A stretch of DNA of 64,000 bases. Source: Cordylochernes scorpioides. Lineage: Eukaryota > Arthropoda > Arachnida > Pseudoscorpiones > Chernetidae. Below the pieces are notes generated by a model. It did no database searches and was not told the DNA's origin. It saw only the letters and a list, made by a program, of their open reading frames with translations. The translations under genes and the position numbers were made by a program. The stretch lies in the NCBI GenBank assembly GCA_030710605.1, contig CP092876.1:63984115-64048114 (forward strand), read 5' to 3'. This document shows positions 55,605 to 64,000 of the stretch, in pieces; positions within the stretch are counted from its first letter, which is position 1; each line of letters opens with the position of its first letter.

Positions 55605-56217
55605 ATATTTTATCTTTTATAATAGAAAAGTTATATTCTCTTATTTTAATATGTTCTTAACATTTTGCCTGTGTTGTTTCACTTTGAAAAGTTCTGAAAA
55701 TGGCCTTTTTTTAAAAGAAATAATGCTTTTGTTTTTAAAATGCCTTTGTTTTCTTCATTTTGGAAGCCATTTGTATTTTTATATTTCAAATTTAATGGAT
55801 GCAAATATATTCTATTTAATAAAAAGTATAATGTGTTAAAATTTATACAACATACAGCAAAAATAAAGTGCAAAATTCAAAACAAACAATGCCGCTAAAT
55901 TTATTGTTTTGAAATCGCGATCTGCGAGCTGAAACATGCTCAAAATTTGGTTGTTTTAATTTTTTTTTTAAATTACAATTCTAAGTTCGTTATAAGCATA
56001 GTATTTTAAATAGATTTTATTATTTTGGGACCGAAAATAGGTTCGTTATAGGGGTAGTTCGTTATTCTAAAAATCGCAAAGTTCGTTATAACGATGATAT
56101 TTTCAATGGAATGGAATTGGGAATCGGCGTGGGTTCGTTATATCCAGGGTTCGTATTAGCGGGGTTTTACTGTATATTGAAATCTTGTTTCTTTACATTT
56201 CTAATCTATAAACCAAA

Positions 56218-56345
56218 TTGGAGTCGGTGGAAGGATGGTCTAAGCCGTCGGTTTTTGAATGCTATGACCCGGGATCAAATCCCACATTGGGCACTATTTC
56301 TAATTTAAAAAAAAAAAAAAATGTTTCAATGGCCCCCCCGATTCT
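56218..56345 (+). mobile_element. tRNA-derived SINE (Glu-like), 3'-truncated
   Basis: GTCGGTGGAAGGATGGTCTA head, tRNA-like boxes and an A-run; it stops after CAATGGCCCC. It lies just right of the Tigger-like element. Confidence 0.75.
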
Positions 56346-56652
56346 AAATCTATATAACAGGAATAAAGAACTAATGAGATTGAATAAACAGGTAAAATCT
56401 ATCTATATAATGTAAAATCAATACTGAGATTTTTAGTTAGGTCAAAAGTCTGATAGCCCCAAGGTATCCTCTGTGATAATCTCACTGATAAAATAATCAA
56501 AGCTGATATGTGGGGATACAAATGATTACAAAACCAAAGCAGTATCTCTGTCCTAGCAAGGCTGAGTCAGGTCAACAGAGAACCCTTCAAAATTACAAAC
56601 TATTTATACACATAGATTGAAAACACAAGGTAAAAGGACCACATCTAAATAA

Positions 56653-56969
56653 TTTTTTTTTGCTTATCCCTAGTACACGTGGTACAGGCCATGATAATCA
56701 TGGTGGGTAGTTAGCGACTGCTTTTACTGTAAGTGCACCACATGTCTACACATGTGAAAAGCAGTTCGACTTTGCACTTACAAATGTGCCAGAGCCCCAT
56801 TTGGTTACTTGCACTCACTTGGTGGGGTTGGACTTTTGCAAGAATCGAGGGCCATTGGAGCATTTTTTTTTTTTTTTAAACAGAAAAAAAAAGTGTCCAA
56901 TGCGGGTATTGAACCCGGGTCGTAGTGGTCGAAAACCAAACTGTTTACCCAGCCTTCCACCGACCCCCC
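56653..56969 (-). mobile_element. tRNA-derived SINE (Glu-like), inserted in a family-D repeat
   Basis: Complete copy on the - strand with GGGGGGTCGGTGGAAGG head and GGGATAAGCAAAAA end. An 11-bp target duplication CATCTAAATAA flanks it (56642-56652, 56970-56980). The target is the A/T arm of a ribozyme-bearing repeat. Confidence 0.86.
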
Positions 56970-56988
56970 CATCTAAATAAATAAATAG

Positions 56989-57034
56989 TGTGTGACGATT
57001 CAGTAACAACTTTGTTACCATCATCAGACAAAAG
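56989..57034 (-). ncRNA. Hammerhead-like motif, family D
   Basis: On the - strand: UUUUGU, CUGAUGA, stem II GGUAACA / UGUUACU, GAAUC, GUC, ACACAC. One change next to the core (A15.1 to U) weakens stem III. Confidence 0.55.
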
Positions 57035-57120
57035 TACTGAATGAGGAAAAAGTACCACAGTATGTTTTTAAATAGTACTGTTATCAGTACATGCTGCGAT
57101 ATTTTTTCTCATTCAATACT

Positions 57121-57165
57121 TTTGCCTGATGATGGTAATAACATTATTACTGAAATGTCACACAC
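57121..57165 (+). ncRNA. Hammerhead-like motif, family D, mirror partner
   Basis: CUGAUGA, stem II GGUAAUA / UAUUACU (7 pairs with one wobble), GAAAU, GUC, ACACAC. All core bases are present; stem I is poor. Confidence 0.55.
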
Positions 57166-57239
57166 TATTTGGTGCCTTAATACCTTGTGTTTTCAATCTA
57201 TAATCCAAATTGTACTTTATCAGCACATAGATTGATTTT

Positions 57240-57405
57240 TTTTAAATAAACAATTCCCTACACTGCCCATGCTGTAATGGTAAAATATTGGAAGAGCCTG
57301 GCTCATCAATTACTGGGAGGGTTCATTACTGATGAGCCAGGCCCTCCAAATATTTTATCATTACAGTATGGGCATTAGGGAATTGTTTATTTGAAAGAAA
57401 CAAAA
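57240..57405. repeat. Foldback of the GATGAGCCAGGC family
   Basis: Long complementary arms (AAATAAACAATTCCCTACA and inverse; AATGGTAAAATATTGGA and inverse) around a GGGAGGG/GATGAGCCAGG centre. Related to 4167-4365. Confidence 0.75.
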
Positions 57406-57639
57406 GCAAGATTCACACATAAATATGATAAGGCACAATTTGAATTATAGATTATAAACACAAGGTAATATTTATTTATTTGATCTTATTACCTTGTGTT
57501 TGCACATAAATAGTTTATAATTTTAAATACAGCTGGAGCCACACTTCTATTACGTCAATGAGAACCTTGCTGTGTTAGAAATATTCTTTATATATAACCA
57601 ACAACTAACACATTTCAATCCATGGTGACAAGGACAAAT

Positions 57640-57685
57640 CTATATGTGACATTTCTATGACAAGATCTTCAGACAAAAATACTGA
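57640..57685 (-). ncRNA. Degenerate hammerhead-like motif, family D
   Basis: UUUUUGU, CUGAAGA, a broken stem II, GAAAU, GUC, ACAUAUAG on the - strand. Both core segments survive, but stem II hardly pairs. Confidence 0.4.
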
Positions 57686-58533
57686 AGGACAAAACTATCA
57701 CATGTCTTTTTTTTTTGTATTTATCACATGTCTTATTACCTTGTGTTTATAATCTATAATCCAAATTGTGCCTTATCACATGTCTTGTTAATTATTTGGA
57801 TTTAGTATTGTTTACCTTATTATTTTTACCTATAATCTAAATTGTACCTTATCCATTTCATTCGTGGTGTGTGTGTGTGTTATAACAAACCAAAGACACA
57901 AACAAATTGACATCATAATAGCAGTCGGATGGTAATTGAAGTAACTCCATCTCCAAAAAATCACACCACAGATAGTTCAATTATTTGGATTTTTTTCTTG
58001 TTGTTGTAAGTGTCCATCAAGTTGAGTTTGACTTTTGGCAACTATATGAACAAATGTTCTTCAATTTGATAAGTTGGTGACCATCATTCGCAGTTCCCCT
58101 AGTAACCTTCTGGTAACTTTCTTGACACCTTCCAGCCAGCTTATTGCAGGTCTTCCTCTCTTCCATCGAAAATATGTTGAAAAGATTAAAAAGATATTAG
58201 AAAATAATATTTTATTTGTTCTCATTATGTGTCTGAAATAGTTTTTTTCTTGTTACCCTTTGATTATCCATAAGATTAATAAATGATTTTTATTGTGTGA
58301 ATTCCCATTAAGAATCTTTACTGCATCATTTTATCACTAATGCCTCATTGTAATTACATAGAGTAGGATTTTTTTTTTTTTGCTTTATTTTGTTTCTAAC
58401 ACACCTTGGCACAGACAAAAGTGATGTGATAAGTAAAACAATTATTACTATTTTTTTATATAAATCAAAATTATATATAAACAGTAAAACCTCTCAGTAA
58501 AGGACACCTAGTTGCAGGGCCAGTGTCCTTTAG

Positions 58534-60022
58534 AACTCAGAAACTAAAATTATCCATCAACATCAACAAATCTGAAATCGGCCTCTTCACCATCAACAAC
58601 CACCTTCGCCACTGGACCCCAAATATTTTCTTAAATAATTCAAAACTTCAATATTCAGATTCCCCAAGATATCTTGGTGTCACACTCGACCCTGCGCTCA
58701 CTTTTAAAAAACATTGACACCATGATAAGCAAAGCCAAAAATAGGCTCAAAATCCTGAAAAAAATATCAGGCTTAAACTGGGGTGCAAATGCCAATATCT
58801 TACGCACAACGTACCTTGCACTCGTAAGACCTATTTTGGAATATGCTACACCAGCCTGGATCAATGCAAGTAAAACTAACCTATCCAAAATAGACAGAAT
58901 CCAAGCAAGCCCAGCTAAAATTATCAGCGGACTTCGAGGATCCTGCCCAAATCGCATTGCTGAACTCGAATCCAACCTTCTTCCCCTGCACCTAAGGAGA
59001 AAAATCTGCTTTTCAAAATTTATAACAAAAAAGATTAACTCTCCAAAAGAACATCTTACAGGAAAATTTATTAGAAATTGGGTCCCAAACCAAAGATTAA
59101 AACGCCCCACACCTCTCAACATGGCTCACAACTCTAATCTTTTAGACATCCCAATTAATCCCAAACACAGAACTTCCTATCCCCCACACAAAACTCGCAA
59201 CAAACTCATCTGTTTCCCTCATCTACCAGACAATCCCCACAAACATGAAACTCAGCCAGAATTACTTAAAGCTCTTGGCCTCCAAATCATTGAGGAAAAT
59301 AGCTCCCTCTTCGACATCACAATTTACACTGACGGTAGCCAACTTGAAACTGGACTGTCTGGCAGTGGAATTGCTATCTACAAAGATAAGAACCTGGAAA
59401 AAATCTCCCTCTCCCACCCTAGACATCTTTCAGTTTATAAATCAGAACTCTCTGCTATAGATACGGCTCTAAAAGACATCAACATCAACTCGCCAAGCAA
59501 AATAATAATCTACTCCGACTCAAGAGCATTGCTAAGTCTGTAAACTGACTCCCAGCCAACAGCTCAGTCACAGTGCAATGGCTTCCAGCTCACGTTGGAA
59601 TTCCTGGTAATGAGCTGGCAGACTCTCTGGCAAAAGCTGGAGCTCTTGGCCTACCTGAAGCAAGAGAATCCACCACCCAACTAGACGAAAGAGACCTCCT
59701 CCGTACCATCAAAACCCAATGCCTGCAGGAATGGAAATCTGATGCTGCACATGACTGGTACAGAGCAGGAGGGACAAACACCGGTTCTGTCCTCCCAAGA
59801 GAACAACAGTCTTTGATTTCTAGACTTAAGTCTGGTCATCTACGGACAATGACTTTCCAGAATGGTTGCAAGGTTTTCCCACTATGTACTAAGTGCAATT
59901 CTCAGCCTGCAACCCCAAGACATATTATTGACTGTATTGACTCATCCATTGATGAGCTCTACTCTTCCCCGGCAGACACCATCAAAAATCTCAAGCTTTA
60001 CAAGCTTGATACCTTAGTGTGA
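58534..60022 (+). pseudogene. LINE ORF2 C-terminus: RT thumb, RNase H, zinc-binding tail
   Basis: Three open pieces. The first ends at the RT palm-end signature (SPRYLGVTLDPALTFKKH). A frameshift near 58710 leads to 58674-59543: thumb region (LALVRPILEYATPAW) and RNase H (ITIYTDGSQLETG, YKSELSAIDTAL, IYSDSRALLSL). A TAA at about 59541 is followed by 59573-60022 in another frame: the last RNase H motif (QWLPAHVGIPGNELADSLAK) and a C-terminal CxxC...H...C-type segment (CTKCNSQPATPRHIIDC). Typical of I/Jockey-superfamily LINEs with RNase H. Inactive. Confidence 0.87.
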
Positions 60023-60050
60023 TTGAGTGGAGATAAGAAAGAAGAAGAAG
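58534..60050 (+). mobile_element. 5'-truncated LINE with RNase H and SINE-shared tail
   Basis: About 1.5 kb in a MITE, ending with the CTTTACAAGCTTGATACC / GAGTGGAGATAAGAAAGAAG tail that also ends the SINEs at 34162, 35998 and 40543. It keeps the C-terminal third of an RT-RNase H ORF. No clear target duplication. Confidence 0.9.
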
Positions 60051-60157
60051 GGAGAAGTACCCTCTTATCAGAGAGTTGCTAATTAATAAAAGTTGTCATT
60101 TTGGCAATGAAAACTCTCCTTTTGTAGATGTAAGTATTATCATTGAGGTTCTACTGC

Positions 60158-62591
60158 AAGCATGTCAAACTCAAATCCTAACACGGGCCAAATAAAAAAG
60201 TAATAAGATTATGTGGGCCGCAAAAAAAGAAAACAAGTAATTAAATTTTTATAGTAACATTTATGTAGGTTTATTTTAAAAAATACTAATAAGAAAAAAG
60301 AAAGTAAAGTTAATATTTTCTCCCTGATATTTGGCATCTCTTTTCTGCTACCATCTTTCCTACTTCGGGGGAAATCTTGTTCGCAGTGATTAATTTTAAA
60401 ACTGACCCAAGGTGAACGTCAGTAATTCTCGATCTGATTGGAGACTTATTTCCTTTCATAAGTGAAAATAACTGCTCGTACCGATAAGTACTTCCAAACA
60501 TGGACATAATTTCATATGCTAATTTTCGAGTGTTTTCAAATCTGGCTGGCAAATATTTGTAAAATTCAGAAACGCCAACTTCAATGAATTTTGCCTTTAA
60601 ATCTGAATCGCACTGGATATCTATTACCTCCATTGGCATTTGATTAGGTACTGATTCTATATTTATCGAGAAAATCGAAGAAAACAAAGTAAACTTGCCT
60701 TCCAAAGATTTGAAATCAGAAAACCTTGTTTCAAATTCATTTCTAAGACTTAAAATTTTTCCGCATATTTTTGATACGATGCAGTTTCACCTAAACTTGA
60801 TTTGTACATGTTGCATGTCGGAAAGTGCATTAAATCTTCGTTTTTCAACTGCTTTTCCCAAAGAACTAGCTTACATTTGAATGCATTAACTTGGTCACAC
60901 ATGTTGGTAATGATCTGATCCTTTCCTTGCAGTTTCAAATTTAAATCCGACAAGTGTTTTGTTATGTCAACCATGAAGGAAAAATCTTGCAACCATACTT
61001 GATCAGAAAACAAAGTGATGTCTTGATTCTTGGTTATTAAAAACTGACATATTTCTTCTTTCAAGTCCCAAAATTGTTTGAGAACCTTGGAGCATGATAG
61101 CCAACGTACCTCGGTATAGTATGATAAACCTGAATATTCGCTTTCTAATTCAGTTAAGAACAGAGAGAACTGTCGCTGATTTAAACCTCGAGATCTTATG
61201 AAATTGATGAATTTTTTTATAGGTGTCAACACATTTTCCATTTTTATTACCTTCGTACATAATATGTCCTGATGTATAATGCAATGCGTATGATGAATAT
61301 TGGAACCATCAGAAATTTCACTTAGTTTTTTTTGCAGTAATGCTACGAAACCGTTGGTTTTTCCAGTCATTGAAGGAGCTCCATCTGTTGCTACAGAAGT
61401 CAATTTTGATTGAGGTAAATTGTATTTTTGCAGAAGATCATAAACGCAATTAAATATATCTTCTCCTGTAGTAGTGCCATGCATCGGTACTAGTTCCAAT
61501 AATTCCTCAAAAATGTTGAAATCCGTGTCGCAAGCTTGAAAAAAAACAGCTAACTGAGCTACGCCCCCAATGTCCGTACTCTCATCACAGGCAATGGAAA
61601 ATGCTTCGAAACAAGATGATTTTTCTTTTATCTGATCATTTAAATTTCTGGCCATATCAGTAACTCTTTCCACAACGGTATTTCGAGACAAAGATATTGC
61701 TTGAAACGTCTTCACACTTCCAGGACAAACAATTTCTGCAGCTTTAATTAAACATTCCTTGATGAAATCACCTTCAGTAAAAGGTTTTGAGTGTTTAGCT
61801 ATCATCTCCGATAAAACGTAGCTTGCATGCACCGCCGCTTCACTCTCTTGTGATACTTTAGTAAACATAAACTGTTGTTTTTTCATTCCCAACTTGAACT
61901 CTTTTAACTTTTCTTGTCTCATTAAACCTTCGTAGGTATCATATTTTGATTTATGTTGTTCATAATGACGTTTAATGTTATATAATTTTGGTACACTAAT
62001 AGCATTACATATCAAGCAGATGATTTTATCTTTTACTTCAGAGCAAAAATACTCTAATTCCCACTTTTCTTGAAAATTCCTATGTTCGTCAGCAATTTTT
62101 TGTTTAGTTTTACTGCCACTTGGTTTTGATGAAGACATATTGAATACAAAGGTCTGAAAAAAAATTAGTAATCGCTAACACAAAATAATAAAACGTTTTA
62201 ATTAATATTTTAAAAATTAATCTTTTTTTTTTAACTTACCAGACACAGAATAACTGCACAAATTATTGAACGTAACTTAAAAAAAAAAAATTTTCTAGTA
62301 CTCCGAAAGAATATTTTCTTTAAACTTGAAGGCACACAATACTTATGGCGATGTACATACGTTATGTATGTAGGTATAATATTATCAAAACTTACGACTT
62401 ATGTATGGCGACCAGTGGTTCGTTATTAATAAATAAATTATGTATAATTACAATTTTTTAAAATTAGGCTACAAATTTTTATTAATTTATTTTTTAATTT
62501 ATAAAAAAAAAAATTATTAAAATATATTGCCTGGTGGGCCGCAAATTTATTCGTTGTGGGCCGCATGAGGCCCGCGAGTTTGACATGCTTG
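60158..62591 (-). mobile_element. hAT transposon, nearly autonomous
   Basis: 2434 bp with inverted ends CAAGCATGTCAAACTC / its inverse and an 8-bp target duplication TTCTACTG / GTCTACTG (60150-60157, 62592-62599). GGGCCGC is repeated near both ends. It encodes a transposase on the - strand with one disruption. It landed in the last bases of a family-A MITE. Confidence 0.93.
60310..62138 (-). pseudogene. hAT transposase (ZBED/GTF2IRD2-like) with one frame break
   Basis: ATG at 62138. Residues about 30-75 form a BED-like finger (CLICNAISVPKLYNIKRHYEQH). The first catalytic region is FSIACDESTDIGGVAQLA and the second VATDGAPSMTGKTNGF. The first frame (462 codons) ends at 60750. The rest of the protein, with the hAT C-terminal dimerisation block (FGSTYRYEQLFSLMKGNKS, RSRITDVHLGSVLKL), is in another frame at 60705-60310. 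So the gene has a frame break between about 60706 and 60760 but is otherwise well preserved. Transposition acts in the nucleus on its own inverted ends. Confidence 0.88.
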
Positions 62592-62601
62592 GTCTACTGT
62601 A

Positions 62602-63560
62602 TATGCATTTACTCTGAGCTAGCAACCCAACTTATATGTCATTTATTATCAGGCTAGAACACCACCACATGGTGCACAAAATGTGTTTTAACTGAAATTT
62701 TCAAGCACACACACACAAGTTGCTTTGTATATTTCTCAAAATGTGAAGAAAATTCAAATTAGGAGAGTTAGAGGCAGATATATTCCAAAAGAGTTCAATT
62801 CATTAGATTTACCCAAGAAACAACTTCCAATGACTTTGGAGCAGGTTGGACTGCCTCAAGCTGTCTTCTACAGCAACTACTGAGATAGCAAGGAAAGTGT
62901 CTGGATTAACGTATAGCAACAGCCATGAAAAAGTGCCACCCAGGAGCATAGTGTAGATACATTGTGACAACAAAGAAGGTGGTTTAAATTCCAGGCAGTT
63001 AAAGCCATTCCTGTAGATTGCCCACCCACTTGGCATGTATTTTCTGACATTGGATAATGTGACAAGAGGTATTATAAATGGAGAATAATTTATTTTATTT
63101 GGGTTTCTTTAAAACACAAGCTTTCAGAGATCTCTCTTCTTCTACATGGGTGTACAATCTGGTGAGTGAGGCTATGGACCCTAATCTCAGTTTTACACCC
63201 ATAGAAGAACAAAGATGTTCAAAAACTTATAGGTTGAAGAAACATTTTTAAAAAGTCTCTCTTCATCGTATTCTTCTTGATTTGAGATATTTTTGTTTGA
63301 TTTCATCTAATAAAAAAGAAACGTAACTCATAGCTTTGCAATCCCTGCAGACTTACACATGCCCATTTTGGAGGTCTATCCTCCATAATTTTGCAACACA
63401 AGCAGATTTCCACTTAATCCTTTCTCTTACCACACACTTCCTTTGTTGATATCTTATAAATGTCCTGTTTACTGAACTCCACATGTTTGGTACCACTGAT
63501 AATTGGGACTAATTGTTAATTTCCCAGTGTTTAGCCACAGTCAATGATCACATTAATTGT
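62602..63560. other. Gene-free stretch in the presumed large intron of WDR33 copy B
   Basis: No exon-like coding or recognised repeat. Two open - strand frames of 60-75 codons (62809-63065) lack splice context and known motifs. Confidence 0.45.
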
Positions 63561-63569
63561 AGAGAAAAT

Positions 63570-63652
63570 TGTAGAACCTTTCTCTAAAGAACACCTAGTT
63601 ACAGAGCCAAAGTATCCTTTGTATAGAGGTGTCCTCTCATGGAGGTTCTACC
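63570..63652 (-). repeat. Family-A MITE, deletion derivative
   Basis: GTAGAACCTTTCTC at the left and GGAGGTTCTACCATA at the right, with only the CTAGTTACAGAGCCAAAGT part of the body. It lies 80 bases from a WDR33 copy B exon. Confidence 0.7.
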
Positions 63653-63732
63653 ATATTTTAAAATATGAGCTAATGCTGCACTAGATAATACTTCAGTAAA
63701 GCATTTGATACAGCAGTCTGGGGAAGACTTAC

Positions 63733-64000
63733 GTTCTCTTGTTGCAGGAGGGGCAAGTAATAGAGGCTGCTTGCTTTCCTGCCATTTCTGCTGGAATTGC
63801 CGTGGGATAGGTTTGGAAAACGGCACCTTCTTTTGTGGGAGTGGTTTCTCCTGGGGGATTGGCTCCTCACTGCCCAGGTCTAGTCCGGGAATGGCAGCTC
63901 CTTCTGCATTCTTCTCTTTCTCTGTCGGAACATATCACAGTTGTTCTCTCTCTGAGCCACCAGCAGGAGCTACTAGCTTACCTGAGGGCATCTGGTCCTC
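63733..64000 (-). CDS. WDR33-like protein copy B, central exons (partial)
   Basis: On the - strand, an exon end (64000-63982, EDQMPS-like) is followed by GTAAGC and a 60-base intron. Then exon 63921-63733 encodes AAIPGLDLGSEEP, KKVPFSKPIP and RQFQQKWQESKQ, ended by GTAAGT at 63732-63728. These match copy A exon 13 ([22 protein letters not shown]) and the IPGLD / KPIPxQFQQxW block of vertebrate WDR33, to which copy B is somewhat closer. The exon size, phase and the short preceding intron also agree with copy A. The WD40 exons should lie beyond the window. Confidence 0.85.

Larger units (their letters stand above)
49776..56172 (-). mobile_element. Tigger/pogo-like transposon split by a Gypsy element
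   Basis: Inverted ends CAGTAAAACCCCTCTATAG (49776) and GCGGGGTTTTACTG (ending 56172), each beside TA. Removing the Gypsy insertion leaves about 1.25 kb. GTTCGTTATA phrases recur toward the right end. A CENP-B-like coding remnant lies on the - strand at 50219-50460. Confidence 0.82.
58482..62601 (-). repeat. Family-A MITE split twice (LINE and hAT)
   Basis: Left part 58482-58533 (CAGTAAAACCTCTCAG to GTGTCCTTTAG), middle part 60051-60157 (GGAGAAGTACCCTCTTATC to GAGGTTCTACTG), and the hAT target duplication plus TA at 62592-62601. Together they form one MITE. Confidence 0.85.

Overview
This window is eukaryotic nuclear DNA, most likely from an arthropod. The evidence is an AT-rich composition, short GT-AG introns, mariner, Tigger/pogo, hAT, Ty3/Gypsy and LINE/SINE copies, and almost no gene-dense sequence. 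The taxon is an inference; nothing here fixes the order or species.

Two host loci can be read with confidence, and both resemble WDR33, the WD40 subunit of the polyadenylation-signal-recognition module of CPSF. Copy A is on the + strand (14 coding exons, 18352-26512) and is open in one continuous reading across all predicted junctions (about 1013 codons). Copy B is on the - strand. Its central exons lie at the right edge (63733-64000, running off the window), and its probable P/Q/N-rich terminal exons lie at 48646-49492. The two copies are convergent, with about 22 kb of repeats between their 3' ends. An unrecognised 3'-terminal exon with a poly(A) signal lies on the - strand at 12115-12362.

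Layout. 1-3 kb: decayed LINE. 4.6-8.2 kb: internally deleted Tigger-like element, then a rearranged mariner. 8-18 kb: AT-rich, mostly MITEs and foldbacks. 18.3-26.7 kb: WDR33 copy A. 27-33.3 kb: dispersed repeats, a 65-bp satellite holding a gag-only LTR element, then a 30-bp satellite of about 1.3 kb. 33-48 kb: MITEs, three SINE families, foldbacks and several hammerhead-ribozyme-like modules. 48.6-49.5 kb: tail exons of WDR33 copy B. 49.8-56.2 kb: a Tigger-like element split by a nearly complete Gypsy element. 56-58 kb: ribozyme-bearing repeats and tRNA-derived SINEs. 58.5-62.6 kb: a MITE split by both a LINE and a hAT transposon. 62.6-64 kb: start of WDR33 copy B.

The most notable non-gene signal is a set of small self-cleaving-RNA folds. 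One sequence (minus strand, 35091-35143) satisfies the hammerhead consensus with paired stems I and II and a minimal two-base-pair stem III. A second repeat family carries the same core many times, often as head-to-head pairs. Such minimal hammerheads are known from Penelope-like elements and related retrozymes, but no Penelope reverse transcriptase is visible here, so the carriers look non-autonomous.
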